This document shows positions 25,829-34,065 of a stretch of DNA of 64,000 bases, in pieces (the first letter of the stretch is position 1; each line of letters starts with the position of its first letter). The translations under genes and the position numbers were made by a program. Where the stretch lies: positions 961,001 through 1,025,000 of the forward strand of contig NZ_CP019952.1 of assembly GCF_002021815.1 (NCBI RefSeq). The letters run 5' to 3'. Below the pieces are notes generated by a model. That model did not search any database. It was not told the DNA's origin and saw only the letters and a list, made by a program, of their open reading frames with translations. Source of the DNA: Pseudomonas parafulva. GTDB taxonomy: Bacteria > Pseudomonadota > Gammaproteobacteria > Pseudomonadales > Pseudomonadaceae.

Positions 25829-26580
25829 ACAGCGGCCTTGAAGTGACGGGCGTAGCGCGGGCACAGCGCCTCGCGCTTGAGCAGGATGAACACATCGGCG
25901 ACCTGGAAGTCTTCATCCCAGCACGGTTCGCCACAGACCTTGGCGCCCAGGCGCATGTAGGCCTTGAGCAAGGCCGGCATCTGGGCGCTCACGTTATCCG
26001 GCAACGTCAGCGGCGGCAGCGGATTGCGGGGTTCGGCACGCAGGTCCTGGGTGCACAGGTGGCGTTCGCGCAGGCGTTGCATGACGGCATGCGCCTGCAC
26101 CCCGCCGTCCTGCATCGAGATGCTGGCGCAACCCATCAGGTAGCGATAACCGCCTTCGTTGAGTACGTCGGCCAGCTCGCTCCAGAGCGTGGCAATGGTG
26201 CCCCCGTTGCGGTACGGCGCGGCCACACAGGTACGACCCACTTCCAGGATGGGGCCCTGGAGTTGCAGCAACCCTTGCAGGCTGAACCCCTCCTCGCTGT
26301 AGAAGCGGCCCAGGTTGCTGGCCGCCTCGTGGTCGAGCAGTCGCGTGGTGGCCACCAGCCGTCCGGTAGTGACATCGCGTACGCCGATATGACGGCAGTG
26401 CGGGTCAAATTCGTCCTGGTCCAGGCCGTGCTCGGCACCCTTGAACCTTGCATCGAACGCTTCGCTGAAGACCTGATAGCGCAGGGCCTGAGCCTCCCGC
26501 AACGCGGCGTGACCCATCAGGCGCTCGGCGTGCAGGCGGTGTCCGGTGCAGGTGTCGGCAACATGAGCGATTCGCGTCAT
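25825..26580 (-). CDS. olsB: L-ornithine N-acyltransferase OlsB
   Basis: GNAT-fold enzyme of 251 aa that transfers a 3-hydroxyacyl chain from ACP to the alpha-amino group of ornithine, the first step of phosphorus-free ornithine lipid synthesis. Recognisable family blocks are [18 protein letters not shown] (about residues 27-44), HRGV-like [19 protein letters not shown] (about 63-81), [21 protein letters not shown] (about 117-137) and the late [31 protein letters not shown] (about 200-230). GGAGA lies 7 nt upstream of ATG 26580. It overlaps olsA by 4 nt. Ornithine lipids are usually made under phosphate limitation, but no Pho box is evident. Confidence 0.9.
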   Translation of the reverse strand: MTRIAHVADTCTGHRLHAERLMGHAALREAQALRYQVFSEAFDARFKGAEHGLDQDEFDPHCRHIGVRDVTTGRLVATTRLLDHEAASNLGRFYSEEGFSLQGLLQLQGPILEVGRTCVAAPYRNGGTIATLWSELADVLNEGGYRYLMGCASISMQDGGVQAHAVMQRLRERHLCTQDLRAEPRNPLPPLTLPDNVSAQMPALLKAYMRLGAKVCGEPCWDEDFQVADVFILLKREALCPRYARHFKAAV

Positions 26581-26786
26581 TACGAGTCTCCATAAAACCA
26601 GCCATGCAAGGGTGGCCGGTAGGCTTTTATGTGCGCGTTCAGGCTAGAAACACGGGATGTCATGGCGATGAAGGTTCGATGATGCTTGCATGACCCGCCG
26701 GTTGGGCGTGGCGGCGAACGTGCTGGCGCTTGCTGTGCCAAAGACCTGCGCGGTAAGGTGAGTCGCCTGCATTTTCGAGACCCCTC

Positions 26787-27368
26787 ATGCTCAAGTCACT
26801 CCGCCTATGGCCTGCACTGCTGCTTGCGTTGTGCCTGCCCGCACACGCCAATTGGCACCTTGACGGCGAGTCGTCTCGCCTGTCCTTCATCACCGGCACC
26901 AACGGCGAAGCGGCGCAGGTGCACCGCTTCCTAGTGCTGCATGGCACGGTGGACCGCAAGGGCGCCGCGAGCCTTCGTATCGAGATGGATTCGGTCAGCA
27001 GCGGCGTCCCGTTGCGGGATGAGCGCATGCGGGACACATTGTTCGACGTCGCACGGTTTGCCGAAGCGACCGTGCAGGCGCAGCTGGATCTGCGCCCGAT
27101 CAACGACCTGGCCAACGGTGCGCAGATCGAATTGCGCCTACCGCTGACGGTAACGTTGCACGGTCAGTCCCACCGCTACGACGCCTTGCTGTTGGCCACC
27201 CGCCTGGACGAGCGTCGGTTCCAGGTCGTCACCCTGGAGCCCCTGGTGCTGCGCGCCGAGGATTTCGGCCTGATGCCAGGGCTGCAAGCCCTGCGCAAGT
27301 TCGCCAACCTTAAGGCCATCAACCCGTCCGTACCGGTCAATGCGGTACTGATCTTCACTGCGCGCTGA
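26787..27368 (+). CDS. YceI-family periplasmic lipid-binding protein
   Basis: A 193-aa secreted protein: signal peptide about residues 1-22 (cleavage near PAHA-NW), then the YceI lipocalin-like beta-barrel beginning NWHLDGESSRLSFITGT. YceI proteins bind long lipid chains such as polyisoprenoids. The stop codon is 1 nt from the start of a phospholipase-D-type cardiolipin synthase gene, so the two are very probably one transcript, which suggests a role linked to lipid handling at the envelope. Confidence 0.87.
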   Translation: MLKSLRLWPALLLALCLPAHANWHLDGESSRLSFITGTNGEAAQVHRFLVLHGTVDRKGAASLRIEMDSVSSGVPLRDERMRDTLFDVARFAEATVQAQLDLRPINDLANGAQIELRLPLTVTLHGQSHRYDALLLATRLDERRFQVVTLEPLVLRAEDFGLMPGLQALRKFANLKAINPSVPVNAVLIFTAR

Positions 27369-27369
27369 C

Positions 27370-28527
27370 ATGCCGGGCCCGGTCTTCCCCTGGCGGGATG
27401 GCAACCAGTTCGAGCTGCTGATCGATGGGCCACAATTCTTCCCCCGCATGCTGTCGGCCATTGAGCATGCCCAGACGCAGGTGGACCTGGAACTGTACCT
27501 GGTCGAGTCCGGAGCCTGCGCCGAGGCTGTGGTCCAGGTGCTGGAACAGACCGCCCGCCGCGGGGTGCGGGTGCGCTGCCTGTTCGATTATTACGGGTCG
27601 CTGGCCTTGAGCGCCAAGCTGCGGCAACGTCTGGTGGATGCCGGCGTGTATCTGCGCTGGTACAACCGGCTGCACTGGAGACGCGGGCTGCGCAATCTGT
27701 ACCGCGACCATCGCAAGTTGCTTGTGGTCGACGAGCAGTGGGCGGTGGTGGGCGGTACCGGGGTTACCGATGAGTTCTGGCAACCGGGCCAGCCCAGCAG
27801 CGAATGGCACGAGGTGATGGTGCTGATGCAAGGCCCGGTGGTGAGCGACTGGCAATTGCTGTTTGATCGCCAGTGGCAGGCCAACCATCGCCGCACGGCC
27901 TGGCGCCCTGCCGAGGGCTTCGGCCTGCCGCGCCTGCCCAAGGTGCCTGCGCAAGGGCAGGGCATGGGCCGGGTGGCCTATGCCGACGCCCGCCAGCATC
28001 AGGACATCCTGCATTCATTGGTACGTGCCCTCAACAGCGGCAAGCAGCGCATTTGGCTGGCCACGCCTTACTTTCTGCCGACCTGGAGCGTGCGTCGCTC
28101 GCTGCGCCGCGCAGCTGGCAAGGGCGTCGATGTGCGGTTGCTGCTCACCGGCCCGCGCACCGATCATCCTTCGGTACGGTATGCCGGTCACCGGTACTAT
28201 CCACGCCTGCTGCGCGCTGGCGTGCGTATTTTCGAGTATCAGCCGTGCTTTCTGCACCTGAAGATGGTGGTGGTGGACGATTGGGTCAGCATCGGGTCCT
28301 GCAACTTCGACCATTGGAACCTGCGCTTCAATCTGGAGGCCAATATAGAAGCGTTGGACCTGCCGCTGACGAGCGCGGTGGTCGAAAGTTTCGAACGCGA
28401 TTTTGCCCTGAGCGAGGAAGTTGACCTGGCGCATTGGAACGCCAGGCCGTTCTGGCGACGGGTCAAACAGCGCATCTGGGGATGGCTGGACCGGTTGGTG
28501 GCCAACGTGCTCGACCGGCGCGACTGA
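27370..28527 (+). CDS. clsB: Phospholipase D-family cardiolipin synthase (ClsB-like)
   Basis: A 385-aa protein with two HKD motifs, the active site of phospholipase D enzymes: HRKLLVVDEQWAVVGGTG (about residues 116-133) and HLKMVVVDDWVSIGSCNFDHWN (about 296-317). No N-terminal membrane helices are present, as in ClsB/YbhO rather than ClsA. It would condense phosphatidylglycerol with another phospholipid into cardiolipin, on the inner membrane. It is coupled to the YceI gene (1-nt gap) and followed by a DJ-1/PfpI gene on the same strand. Confidence 0.88.
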   Translation: MPGPVFPWRDGNQFELLIDGPQFFPRMLSAIEHAQTQVDLELYLVESGACAEAVVQVLEQTARRGVRVRCLFDYYGSLALSAKLRQRLVDAGVYLRWYNRLHWRRGLRNLYRDHRKLLVVDEQWAVVGGTGVTDEFWQPGQPSSEWHEVMVLMQGPVVSDWQLLFDRQWQANHRRTAWRPAEGFGLPRLPKVPAQGQGMGRVAYADARQHQDILHSLVRALNSGKQRIWLATPYFLPTWSVRRSLRRAAGKGVDVRLLLTGPRTDHPSVRYAGHRYYPRLLRAGVRIFEYQPCFLHLKMVVVDDWVSIGSCNFDHWNLRFNLEANIEALDLPLTSAVVESFERDFALSEEVDLAHWNARPFWRRVKQRIWGWLDRLVANVLDRRD

Positions 28528-28578
28528 GCGCAGCTATCGTGCAATGACGGTTCACAGGCAATCGAGGGAATGGATGCG

Positions 28579-29157
28579 ATGACGGTTAAGAAGATACTCA
28601 TGCTGGTGGGCGATTACGTCGAGGACTACGAGGTCATGGTGCCCTTCCAGGCGCTGAGCATGGTTGGGCATACCGTGCACGCCGTGTGCCCGGAAAAGGT
28701 GGCGGGCCAGACCGTGCGCACGGCTATCCACGACTTCGAAGGCGACCAGACCTACAGTGAAAAGCCGGGGCACCAGTTTGCCCTGAACCACGATTTCGTC
28801 CGGGCCCGCGCCGAAAGTTACGATGCACTGGTAATCCCGGGCGGGCGTGCCCCGGAATACCTGCGCCTTAACGAGAAAGTGCTCGAGCTGGTGCGAGCGT
28901 TCGACCAGGCAGGCAAGCCCATCGCTGCCGTGTGTCACGGCGCCCAGTTGCTAGCCGCTGCCGGGGTGCTCAAAGGCCGGGAGTGCAGTGCGTACCCGGC
29001 CTGCGCGCCCGAGGTGCGCCTGGCCGGCGGCACCTATATCGACATTGCGGTGGACCAGGCCCATGTGGACGGCAACCTGGTCACTGCGCCCGCCTGGCCG
29101 GCTCACCCTGCGTGGTTGGCGGCGTTTTTGAAGGTGTTGGGCACCCGTATCCTCTGA
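28579..29157 (+). CDS. DJ-1/PfpI family protein
   Basis: A 192-aa class I glutamine amidotransferase-like protein. The nucleophile elbow is AVCHGAQLL (Cys about residue 118), with an upstream acidic residue in [13 protein letters not shown] and a GGRAPEYLR loop. Relatives include stress-protective deglycases/peptidases (YhbO, PfpI) and isonitrile hydratases. ATG 28579 has GAGGGA 9 nt upstream; ATG 28570 is too close to it. It lies 51 nt after the cardiolipin synthase gene and is convergent with the SnoaL-like gene. Activity cannot be decided from sequence. Confidence 0.85.
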   Translation: MTVKKILMLVGDYVEDYEVMVPFQALSMVGHTVHAVCPEKVAGQTVRTAIHDFEGDQTYSEKPGHQFALNHDFVRARAESYDALVIPGGRAPEYLRLNEKVLELVRAFDQAGKPIAAVCHGAQLLAAAGVLKGRECSAYPACAPEVRLAGGTYIDIAVDQAHVDGNLVTAPAWPAHPAWLAAFLKVLGTRIL

Positions 29158-29182
29158 CTCATCAGGCCGGCCAGTCCATGGG

Positions 29183-29581
29183 TCAGCCGACTTGCTCGAC
29201 CCAATCGTTGAGGTTGTAGTAGTTGGTTACGCGGGCGATCTTGCCGCAATGGATATAGAAGAACGCGCCGGCCGGCAGGACATAGGTCTGGCCGGTGGCC
29301 GCAGGCAGGCCTTCGTCATCGGCCACATATTGCCCGTGTACGGTGAATTCCGCCGCCGCGCGACTGCCGTCGGCATTCTGCATCACCACGATGTCGGCCA
29401 GGCGCTCGCGGTAGCAGCGGTTCATTTTGTCCATGAAGGCGGCGAACCTGGCCTTGCCCATCTGCCGCTCACCCTGATTGATGTCGTGAATCACATCTTC
29501 GCTGAGCAGGGCCAGAAACCCTGGCATGTCACCTGCGTTGAACGCGGCGTAGTAAGCGTTTACCAATTCGGTAGCGGTCAT
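29183..29581 (-). CDS. SnoaL-like/ketosteroid-isomerase-type protein
   Basis: A 132-aa NTF2-fold protein beginning MTATELVNAYYAAFNAGDMPGFLALLSEDVIHDINQG, the usual start of SnoaL-like/limonene-epoxide-hydrolase-type proteins, and ending in TNYYNLNDWVEQVG. It forms a small conical barrel with a hydrophobic pocket; substrate unknown. It is convergent with the DJ-1 gene and divergent from the GNAT gene 115 nt away. Family is clear; function is not. Confidence 0.82.
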   Translation of the reverse strand: MTATELVNAYYAAFNAGDMPGFLALLSEDVIHDINQGERQMGKARFAAFMDKMNRCYRERLADIVVMQNADGSRAAAEFTVHGQYVADDEGLPAATGQTYVLPAGAFFYIHCGKIARVTNYYNLNDWVEQVG

Positions 29582-29696
29582 GGAACATTACCTGTCGTGT
29601 AGGGAAAAGGCGTGTCGGTGGGCTGGATGATAGGGTTTCCCCTCAAGCCCGGCTTAGCCGAGCGCGTCATCCACATCGACAAAACGACCGCCAAGC

Positions 29697-30287
29697 ATGC
29701 AAATACGCCTACTGCACGGCGCCGCCATCGCGCCCTATATCGATGACCTCGCTCGTCTGCGCCTAACTGTGTTCCGCGAGTTCCCCTACCTCTACGATGG
29801 CTCGCCCGAGTACGAAGCCGACTACCTGGCCGCCTATGCCCGTTCCGGGCGCAGCCTGGTGGTGCTGGCCATGGATGAGGACAAGGTAGTGGGCGCCTCC
29901 ACGGGCCTGCCCCTGGTCGACGTTGCGCCCGAGTTCCAGGAGCCGTTCGTGGCCCAGGGCCGCGACCCGGCCAGCGTCTACTATTTCGGCGAGTCTGTGG
30001 TTCTGCCGCCATACCGAGGGCAGGGGCTTGGGGTACGTTTTTTCATCGAACGCGAATCCTATGCCCACAAACTGGCCGAGTTCGATTACTGCGCGTTCTG
30101 CGCCGTGGAGCGGCCCGGTGTACATCCGCGCCGCCCGGCCGACTACAAGCCTTTGCATGGGTTCTGGCGCAACCGCGGTTTCCTCCATGACCCATCACTG
30201 CGTACCCGGTATGCCTGGCGCGACCTGGACGAGCAGGAAAGCTCGGACAAGCTGATGTCGTTCTGGCTCAAGGAACTGCCCCTTTGA
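29697..30287 (+). CDS. GNAT-family N-acetyltransferase, coupled to a nitrilase-type hydrolase
   Basis: A 196-aa acyl-CoA-dependent acetyltransferase. The central acetyl-CoA loop is VVLPPYRGQGLGVRFFIERE (about residues 101-120), with the Q/RxxGxG/A core RGQGLG, preceded by the SVYYFGESVVL strand. A conserved HPRRPADYKPLHGFWRNRGF follows. The stop codon overlaps the start of the next gene, a carbon-nitrogen hydrolase, by 4 nt (TTGA). The fused pairing of GNAT and nitrilase-type enzymes occurs as two-domain proteins in some bacteria, so they may act on one substrate. Confidence 0.85.
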   Translation: MQIRLLHGAAIAPYIDDLARLRLTVFREFPYLYDGSPEYEADYLAAYARSGRSLVVLAMDEDKVVGASTGLPLVDVAPEFQEPFVAQGRDPASVYYFGESVVLPPYRGQGLGVRFFIERESYAHKLAEFDYCAFCAVERPGVHPRRPADYKPLHGFWRNRGFLHDPSLRTRYAWRDLDEQESSDKLMSFWLKELPL

Positions 30288-31153
30288 TCCGTGTCGCGGC
30301 CTGCCAATACGCCATTGAGCTGCACGAAACCTGGGAGGCTTATGCCGACCACCTGCAGGGCTTGTGTGCAGAGGCGGTGGAGGCGGGCGCGCGCCTGCTG
30401 CTGCTGCCCGAATATGCAGGGCTGGTGCTCAGCGGGCAGCTGACACCCGAGCAGCGGGGGGACCTGAAGGCTTCCATTGCAGGCATCCAGCCTTTGATCG
30501 AGCCGTGGAAGGCCCTGTGTGCAGGCCTGGCCAAGCGTTGGGGCATCTACCTGCAACCAGGCACGCTTCCGGTACTGGACAGCGACGGCGCCTACCGCAA
30601 CCGCGCCTGGCTGTTTGGCCCCAAAGGCGCGCTAGGGCATCAGGACAAGCTGATGATGACCCGCTTCGAGCGGGAACAGTGGGGCATTGCCGCAGGCCAT
30701 GGGCTGACGGTGTTCGACACCGATCTGGGCCGTCTTGGCATCCTGGTCTGTTACGACAATGAGTTCCCGCTCTTGGCACGCCGGTTGGCAGAGCGTGGGG
30801 CTGACCTGATCCTGGCGCCGAGCTGCACCGACACCGAAGCCGGCTATCACCGTGTACGGATCGGGGCTCAGGCACGCGCCTTGGAGAACCAGCTGGCCGT
30901 ATTGCAGAGCCCGACCGTAGGGCTGGCACCCTGGTCGCCGGCATTGGACGAGAACCTAGGCCGGGCAGGGCTGTTCGTGCCGCCTGATCGTGGCATGCCG
31001 GGGGATGGGGTAATGGCTCTGAGCGAATCGCTCGACCCGCAGTGCAGCCGTTGGCTGGTGTGCGATCTGGACCTGGAGGCCGTGCGCCGGGTCAGGCAGC
31101 AGGGGCAGGTATTTACCCGCAGGAACTGGCCCGAACAATTCGAACGTCTTTAA
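30284..31153 (+). CDS. Carbon-nitrogen hydrolase (nitrilase superfamily)
   Basis: A 289-aa hydrolase with the Glu-Lys-Cys triad: E in LLLPEYAGLVL (about residue 43), K in GHQDKLMMTRFE (about 121), C in LGILVCYDNEFPLLA (about 155). Members cleave amides, nitriles or carbamoyl compounds. Start TTG 30284 gives a 4-nt overlap with the GNAT gene and the canonical N-terminus MIRVAACQYAI, so TTG initiation is well supported. Substrate is not predictable. A GC-rich dyad without a T tract follows the stop. Confidence 0.86.
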   Translation: MIRVAACQYAIELHETWEAYADHLQGLCAEAVEAGARLLLLPEYAGLVLSGQLTPEQRGDLKASIAGIQPLIEPWKALCAGLAKRWGIYLQPGTLPVLDSDGAYRNRAWLFGPKGALGHQDKLMMTRFEREQWGIAAGHGLTVFDTDLGRLGILVCYDNEFPLLARRLAERGADLILAPSCTDTEAGYHRVRIGAQARALENQLAVLQSPTVGLAPWSPALDENLGRAGLFVPPDRGMPGDGVMALSESLDPQCSRWLVCDLDLEAVRRVRQQGQVFTRRNWPEQFERL

Positions 31154-31260
31154 ACGCAACGGCGGCGGGCCCTGGCATCAAGGTCCGCCGCCGCAGGTTG
31201 GGCTGCGCATGGCTGCGCACGCGAGCGGCCCCTGAAAGCGCCGCCCGCTGTTGCCATGGG

Positions 31261-32784
31261 TTACTTCACTTCGACGGCCAGGCTCTGGGCAATCTTGTTC
31301 TGCCACAAGGCAGGGCCTGTGATGTGCACCGACTCACCGTTGCTGTCCACGGCCACGGTCACGGGCATGTCCTTGACCTCGAACTCGTAGATGGCTTCCA
31401 TGCCCAGTTCGGCAAAGGCCAGGACCTTGGACTTGCGGATGGCTTGCGCAACCAGATAGGCGGCGCCACCTACAGCCATCAGGTAGACGGCCTTGTTGTC
31501 CTTGATCGCTTCGATGGCGGTCGGGCCGCGCTCGGACTTGCCGATCATGCCCAGCAGACCGGTCTGCTCCAGGATCTGGCGGGTGAACTTGTCCATGCGC
31601 GTGGCGGTGGTGGGGCCAGCAGGGCCGACCACTTCGTCGCCTACCGGGTCGACCGGGCCGACGTAGTAGATGAAGCGGCCCTTGAGATCCACCGGCAGTG
31701 CTTCGCCGCGGTTGAGCATTTCGACCATGCGCTTGTGGGCTGCGTCCCGGCCGGTCAGCATCTTGCCGTTGAGCAGGATGGTTTCACCCGGTTTCCAGCT
31801 GGCCACTTCTTCGGGCGTGATGCTGTCGAGGTTGACACGTCGGGCGCTTGGGCCCGCTTCCCAGACGATTTCGGGGTAGGCGTCCAGCGAAGGCGCTTCG
31901 AGCTCCGCAGGGCCTGTGCCGTCGAGCACGAAGTGGGCGTGGCGAGTGGCCGCGCAGTTGGGGATCATGCACACCGGCAGCGAGGCGGCGTGGGTCGGGT
32001 AGTCCATGATCTTGACGTCGAGCACGGTGGTCAGGCCACCGAGGCCCTGGGCGCCGATGCCCAGTTGGTTGACCTTCTCGAACAGCTCCAGGCGGATTTC
32101 TTCCAGGCGGTTCTGCGGGCCGCGTGCCTTGAGCTCATGGATGTCGATGGACTCCATGAGCACTTCCTTGGCCATGACCGCGGCTTTTTCGGCAGTGCCG
32201 CCGATACCGATGCCCAGCATGCCAGGCGGGCACCAGCCAGCGCCCATGGTCGGAACGGTCTTGAGTACCCAGTCGACGATGGAGTCGGACGGGTTGAGCA
32301 TGGCCATTTTGGACTTGTTTTCCGAACCGCCGCCCTTGGCTGCAACATCCACCTCGACCTTGTCGCCGGGGACGATGGAGTAGTGGATAACGGCCGGCGT
32401 ATTGTCCTTGGTGTTCTTGCGGGCACCGGCCGGGTCGGCCAGGATCGATGCGCGCAGCACGTTTTCAGGCAGGTTGTAGGCGCGGCGCACACCTTCGTTG
32501 ATCATGTCGTCGACGCTCAGGGTGGCGCCGTCCCAGCGCACATCCATACCCACGCGCACGAATACGGTGACGATGCCGGTGTCCTGGCAGATAGGCCGGT
32601 GACCGGTGGCACACATGCGCGAGTTGATCAGGATCTGGGCGATGGAGTCGCGCGCAGCCGGCGACTCTTCGCGCAGGTAGGCCTCGTGCATGGCCTGGAT
32701 GAAATCGACGGGGTGGTAGTACGAGATGAATTGCAGGGCGTCGGCCACGCTCTGAATCAGGTCGTCTTGCTTGATCACGGTCAT
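31261..32784 (-). CDS. fumA: Class I (iron-sulfur) fumarate hydratase
   Basis: Oxygen-sensitive [4Fe-4S] fumarase of the TCA cycle, 507 aa, homodimeric, cytoplasmic. The N-terminal alpha-type domain (to about residue 290) contains CQDTGIVTVFV, GWCPPGMLGIGIGG and CMIPNCAATRHAHF, which supply the cluster cysteines. The C-terminal beta-type domain follows (about 330-507: GKMLTGRDAAHKRM, GPTTATRMDKF). ATG 32784 (MTVIKQDDLIQSV) is preferred over an upstream ATG. It is monocistronic and diverges from an iron-sulfur reductase gene. Pseudomonads also carry a class II FumC used when iron is scarce. Confidence 0.95.
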   Translation of the reverse strand: MTVIKQDDLIQSVADALQFISYYHPVDFIQAMHEAYLREESPAARDSIAQILINSRMCATGHRPICQDTGIVTVFVRVGMDVRWDGATLSVDDMINEGVRRAYNLPENVLRASILADPAGARKNTKDNTPAVIHYSIVPGDKVEVDVAAKGGGSENKSKMAMLNPSDSIVDWVLKTVPTMGAGWCPPGMLGIGIGGTAEKAAVMAKEVLMESIDIHELKARGPQNRLEEIRLELFEKVNQLGIGAQGLGGLTTVLDVKIMDYPTHAASLPVCMIPNCAATRHAHFVLDGTGPAELEAPSLDAYPEIVWEAGPSARRVNLDSITPEEVASWKPGETILLNGKMLTGRDAAHKRMVEMLNRGEALPVDLKGRFIYYVGPVDPVGDEVVGPAGPTTATRMDKFTRQILEQTGLLGMIGKSERGPTAIEAIKDNKAVYLMAVGGAAYLVAQAIRKSKVLAFAELGMEAIYEFEVKDMPVTVAVDSNGESVHITGPALWQNKIAQSLAVEVK

Positions 32785-33064
32785 GCAGCGCGCTCCTCTT
32801 AAAGACGGGAACATTCAGTGAGACGTTCGACGGAGCCGACCAGCCTGTCGAAACGCCTTGCAAAGGCGCGCCGACAGCCTGCCGACGCAAAAAAGGCGCG
32901 GCAGTATAGCGCGCCTGCCCCTGTGAAACACCTGCGAGTGGTCAGGACCATGGTCTGGCCGGTAGCCGGCATCCTTTTTGCTGCTAGGCACAGGACAGGG
33001 CATTAGACTCGACGGGCGCGCGGTCGCGTCCATCGGCACAAGGGGTTTGAACAGGTGAGTGAAC

Positions 33065-33985
33065 ATGCCCGAAATTAGGGTGGGCACGCGTTGTTGGACG
33101 GTGCCGACGGGTGCCAACTTGCTCGATGCCCTGAACGAGGCAGGGCTCGGGGTGCCCTACAGCTGCCGCGCAGGGAGCTGCCATGCGTGCCTGGTACGGT
33201 GTGAGGACGGGTTGCCCCTCGACGCCCTGCCAGAAGCCCTGGCGCTGGACAGGCATGCCGTGGGCTGGCGCCTGGCTTGCCAGTGCCGCGTGGTCGAAGA
33301 CCTGCGCGTGGAGGTGTTCGATCCGTTGCGCGACGGTGTAGGTGGCACTGTCAGCGAACTGGACTGGTTCGGTGATGTGCTGCGGTTGCGCCTGCGGACC
33401 GAGCGCAGCGTCCGCTACCAGCCGGGCCAGCACGCGGTGCTCTGGTTGGGTGGGGTGGCGCGGCCCTATTCGCTGGCCAGCCTGCCGGGTGAAGATGATT
33501 ACCTGGAGTTTCATATCGATTGCCAGCACCCCGGTGCATTCTGTGACCGGGCGCGGGCGCTGGAAGTGGGGGATGTGTTGCGCGTTGGCGAGGTGAGGGG
33601 CGGGGCATTGCATTACGACCTTGACTGGCAGGACAGACCGTTATGGCTACTGGCTGCCGGTACCGGGCTTGCACCGCTGTGGGGCATCGTGCGCGAAGCC
33701 TTGCGCCAAGGCCATCAGGGGGAGATCAGGTTGCTGCACGTGGCCCGCGACCGCGCAGGGCACTACTTGGCAGCGCCGTTGCAGCAGTTGCCAGGTGTAA
33801 ACGTGGAATTGGTGATGGTCGCGCAGCTGGAGGAGGCACTGGCTGCGCTGCGGCCTTCATCGAGACAGACTTTGGCCTTGCTGTGCGGCGCGCCCGCCAG
33901 CGTCGAACGCTTTGCCCGACGGCTGTTCATCGCTGGGGTGCCGAGGGGGCAGGTGTTTGCAGACAGCTTTGTCGAGCACGCCTGA
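33065..33985 (+). CDS. 2Fe-2S ferredoxin/FAD-NAD(P)H reductase fusion
   Basis: A 306-aa flavin reductase-like electron-transfer protein. The plant-type 2Fe-2S domain (about residues 1-85) has CRAGSCHACLVRC (CxxxxCxxC core) and a distant Cys in LACQC. The FAD domain (about 95-190) contains RPYSLAS, and the NAD domain (about 200-300) GTGLAPLWGIVREAL and LLCGAP. This layout matches reductase components of dioxygenases and the stand-alone NAD(P)H:flavin/ferredoxin reductases. No oxygenase gene is adjacent; the neighbour is the divergent iron-sulfur fumarase gene. ATG 33065 is preferred over GTG 33059 by spacing from AGG. Confidence 0.85.
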   Translation: MPEIRVGTRCWTVPTGANLLDALNEAGLGVPYSCRAGSCHACLVRCEDGLPLDALPEALALDRHAVGWRLACQCRVVEDLRVEVFDPLRDGVGGTVSELDWFGDVLRLRLRTERSVRYQPGQHAVLWLGGVARPYSLASLPGEDDYLEFHIDCQHPGAFCDRARALEVGDVLRVGEVRGGALHYDLDWQDRPLWLLAAGTGLAPLWGIVREALRQGHQGEIRLLHVARDRAGHYLAAPLQQLPGVNVELVMVAQLEEALAALRPSSRQTLALLCGAPASVERFARRLFIAGVPRGQVFADSFVEHA

Positions 33986-34065
33986 GCCGACGTATCTGCG
34001 GTGCCTGAACAGGGCCGCTTGCGCACGGGGGAACGCGCGCGAAGCAACCCTGGCTCGTCAGCCGA

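Noticed and set aside
31162..31196. GC-rich dyad after the nitrilase-type gene as terminator
   Set aside because: There is a stem of CGGCGG type but no T tract on either strand, so a Rho-independent terminator call is not supported.
31042..32802. 586-codon open frame antisense to the fumarase gene
   Set aside because: Mirror frame of fumA, with no recognisable domains.
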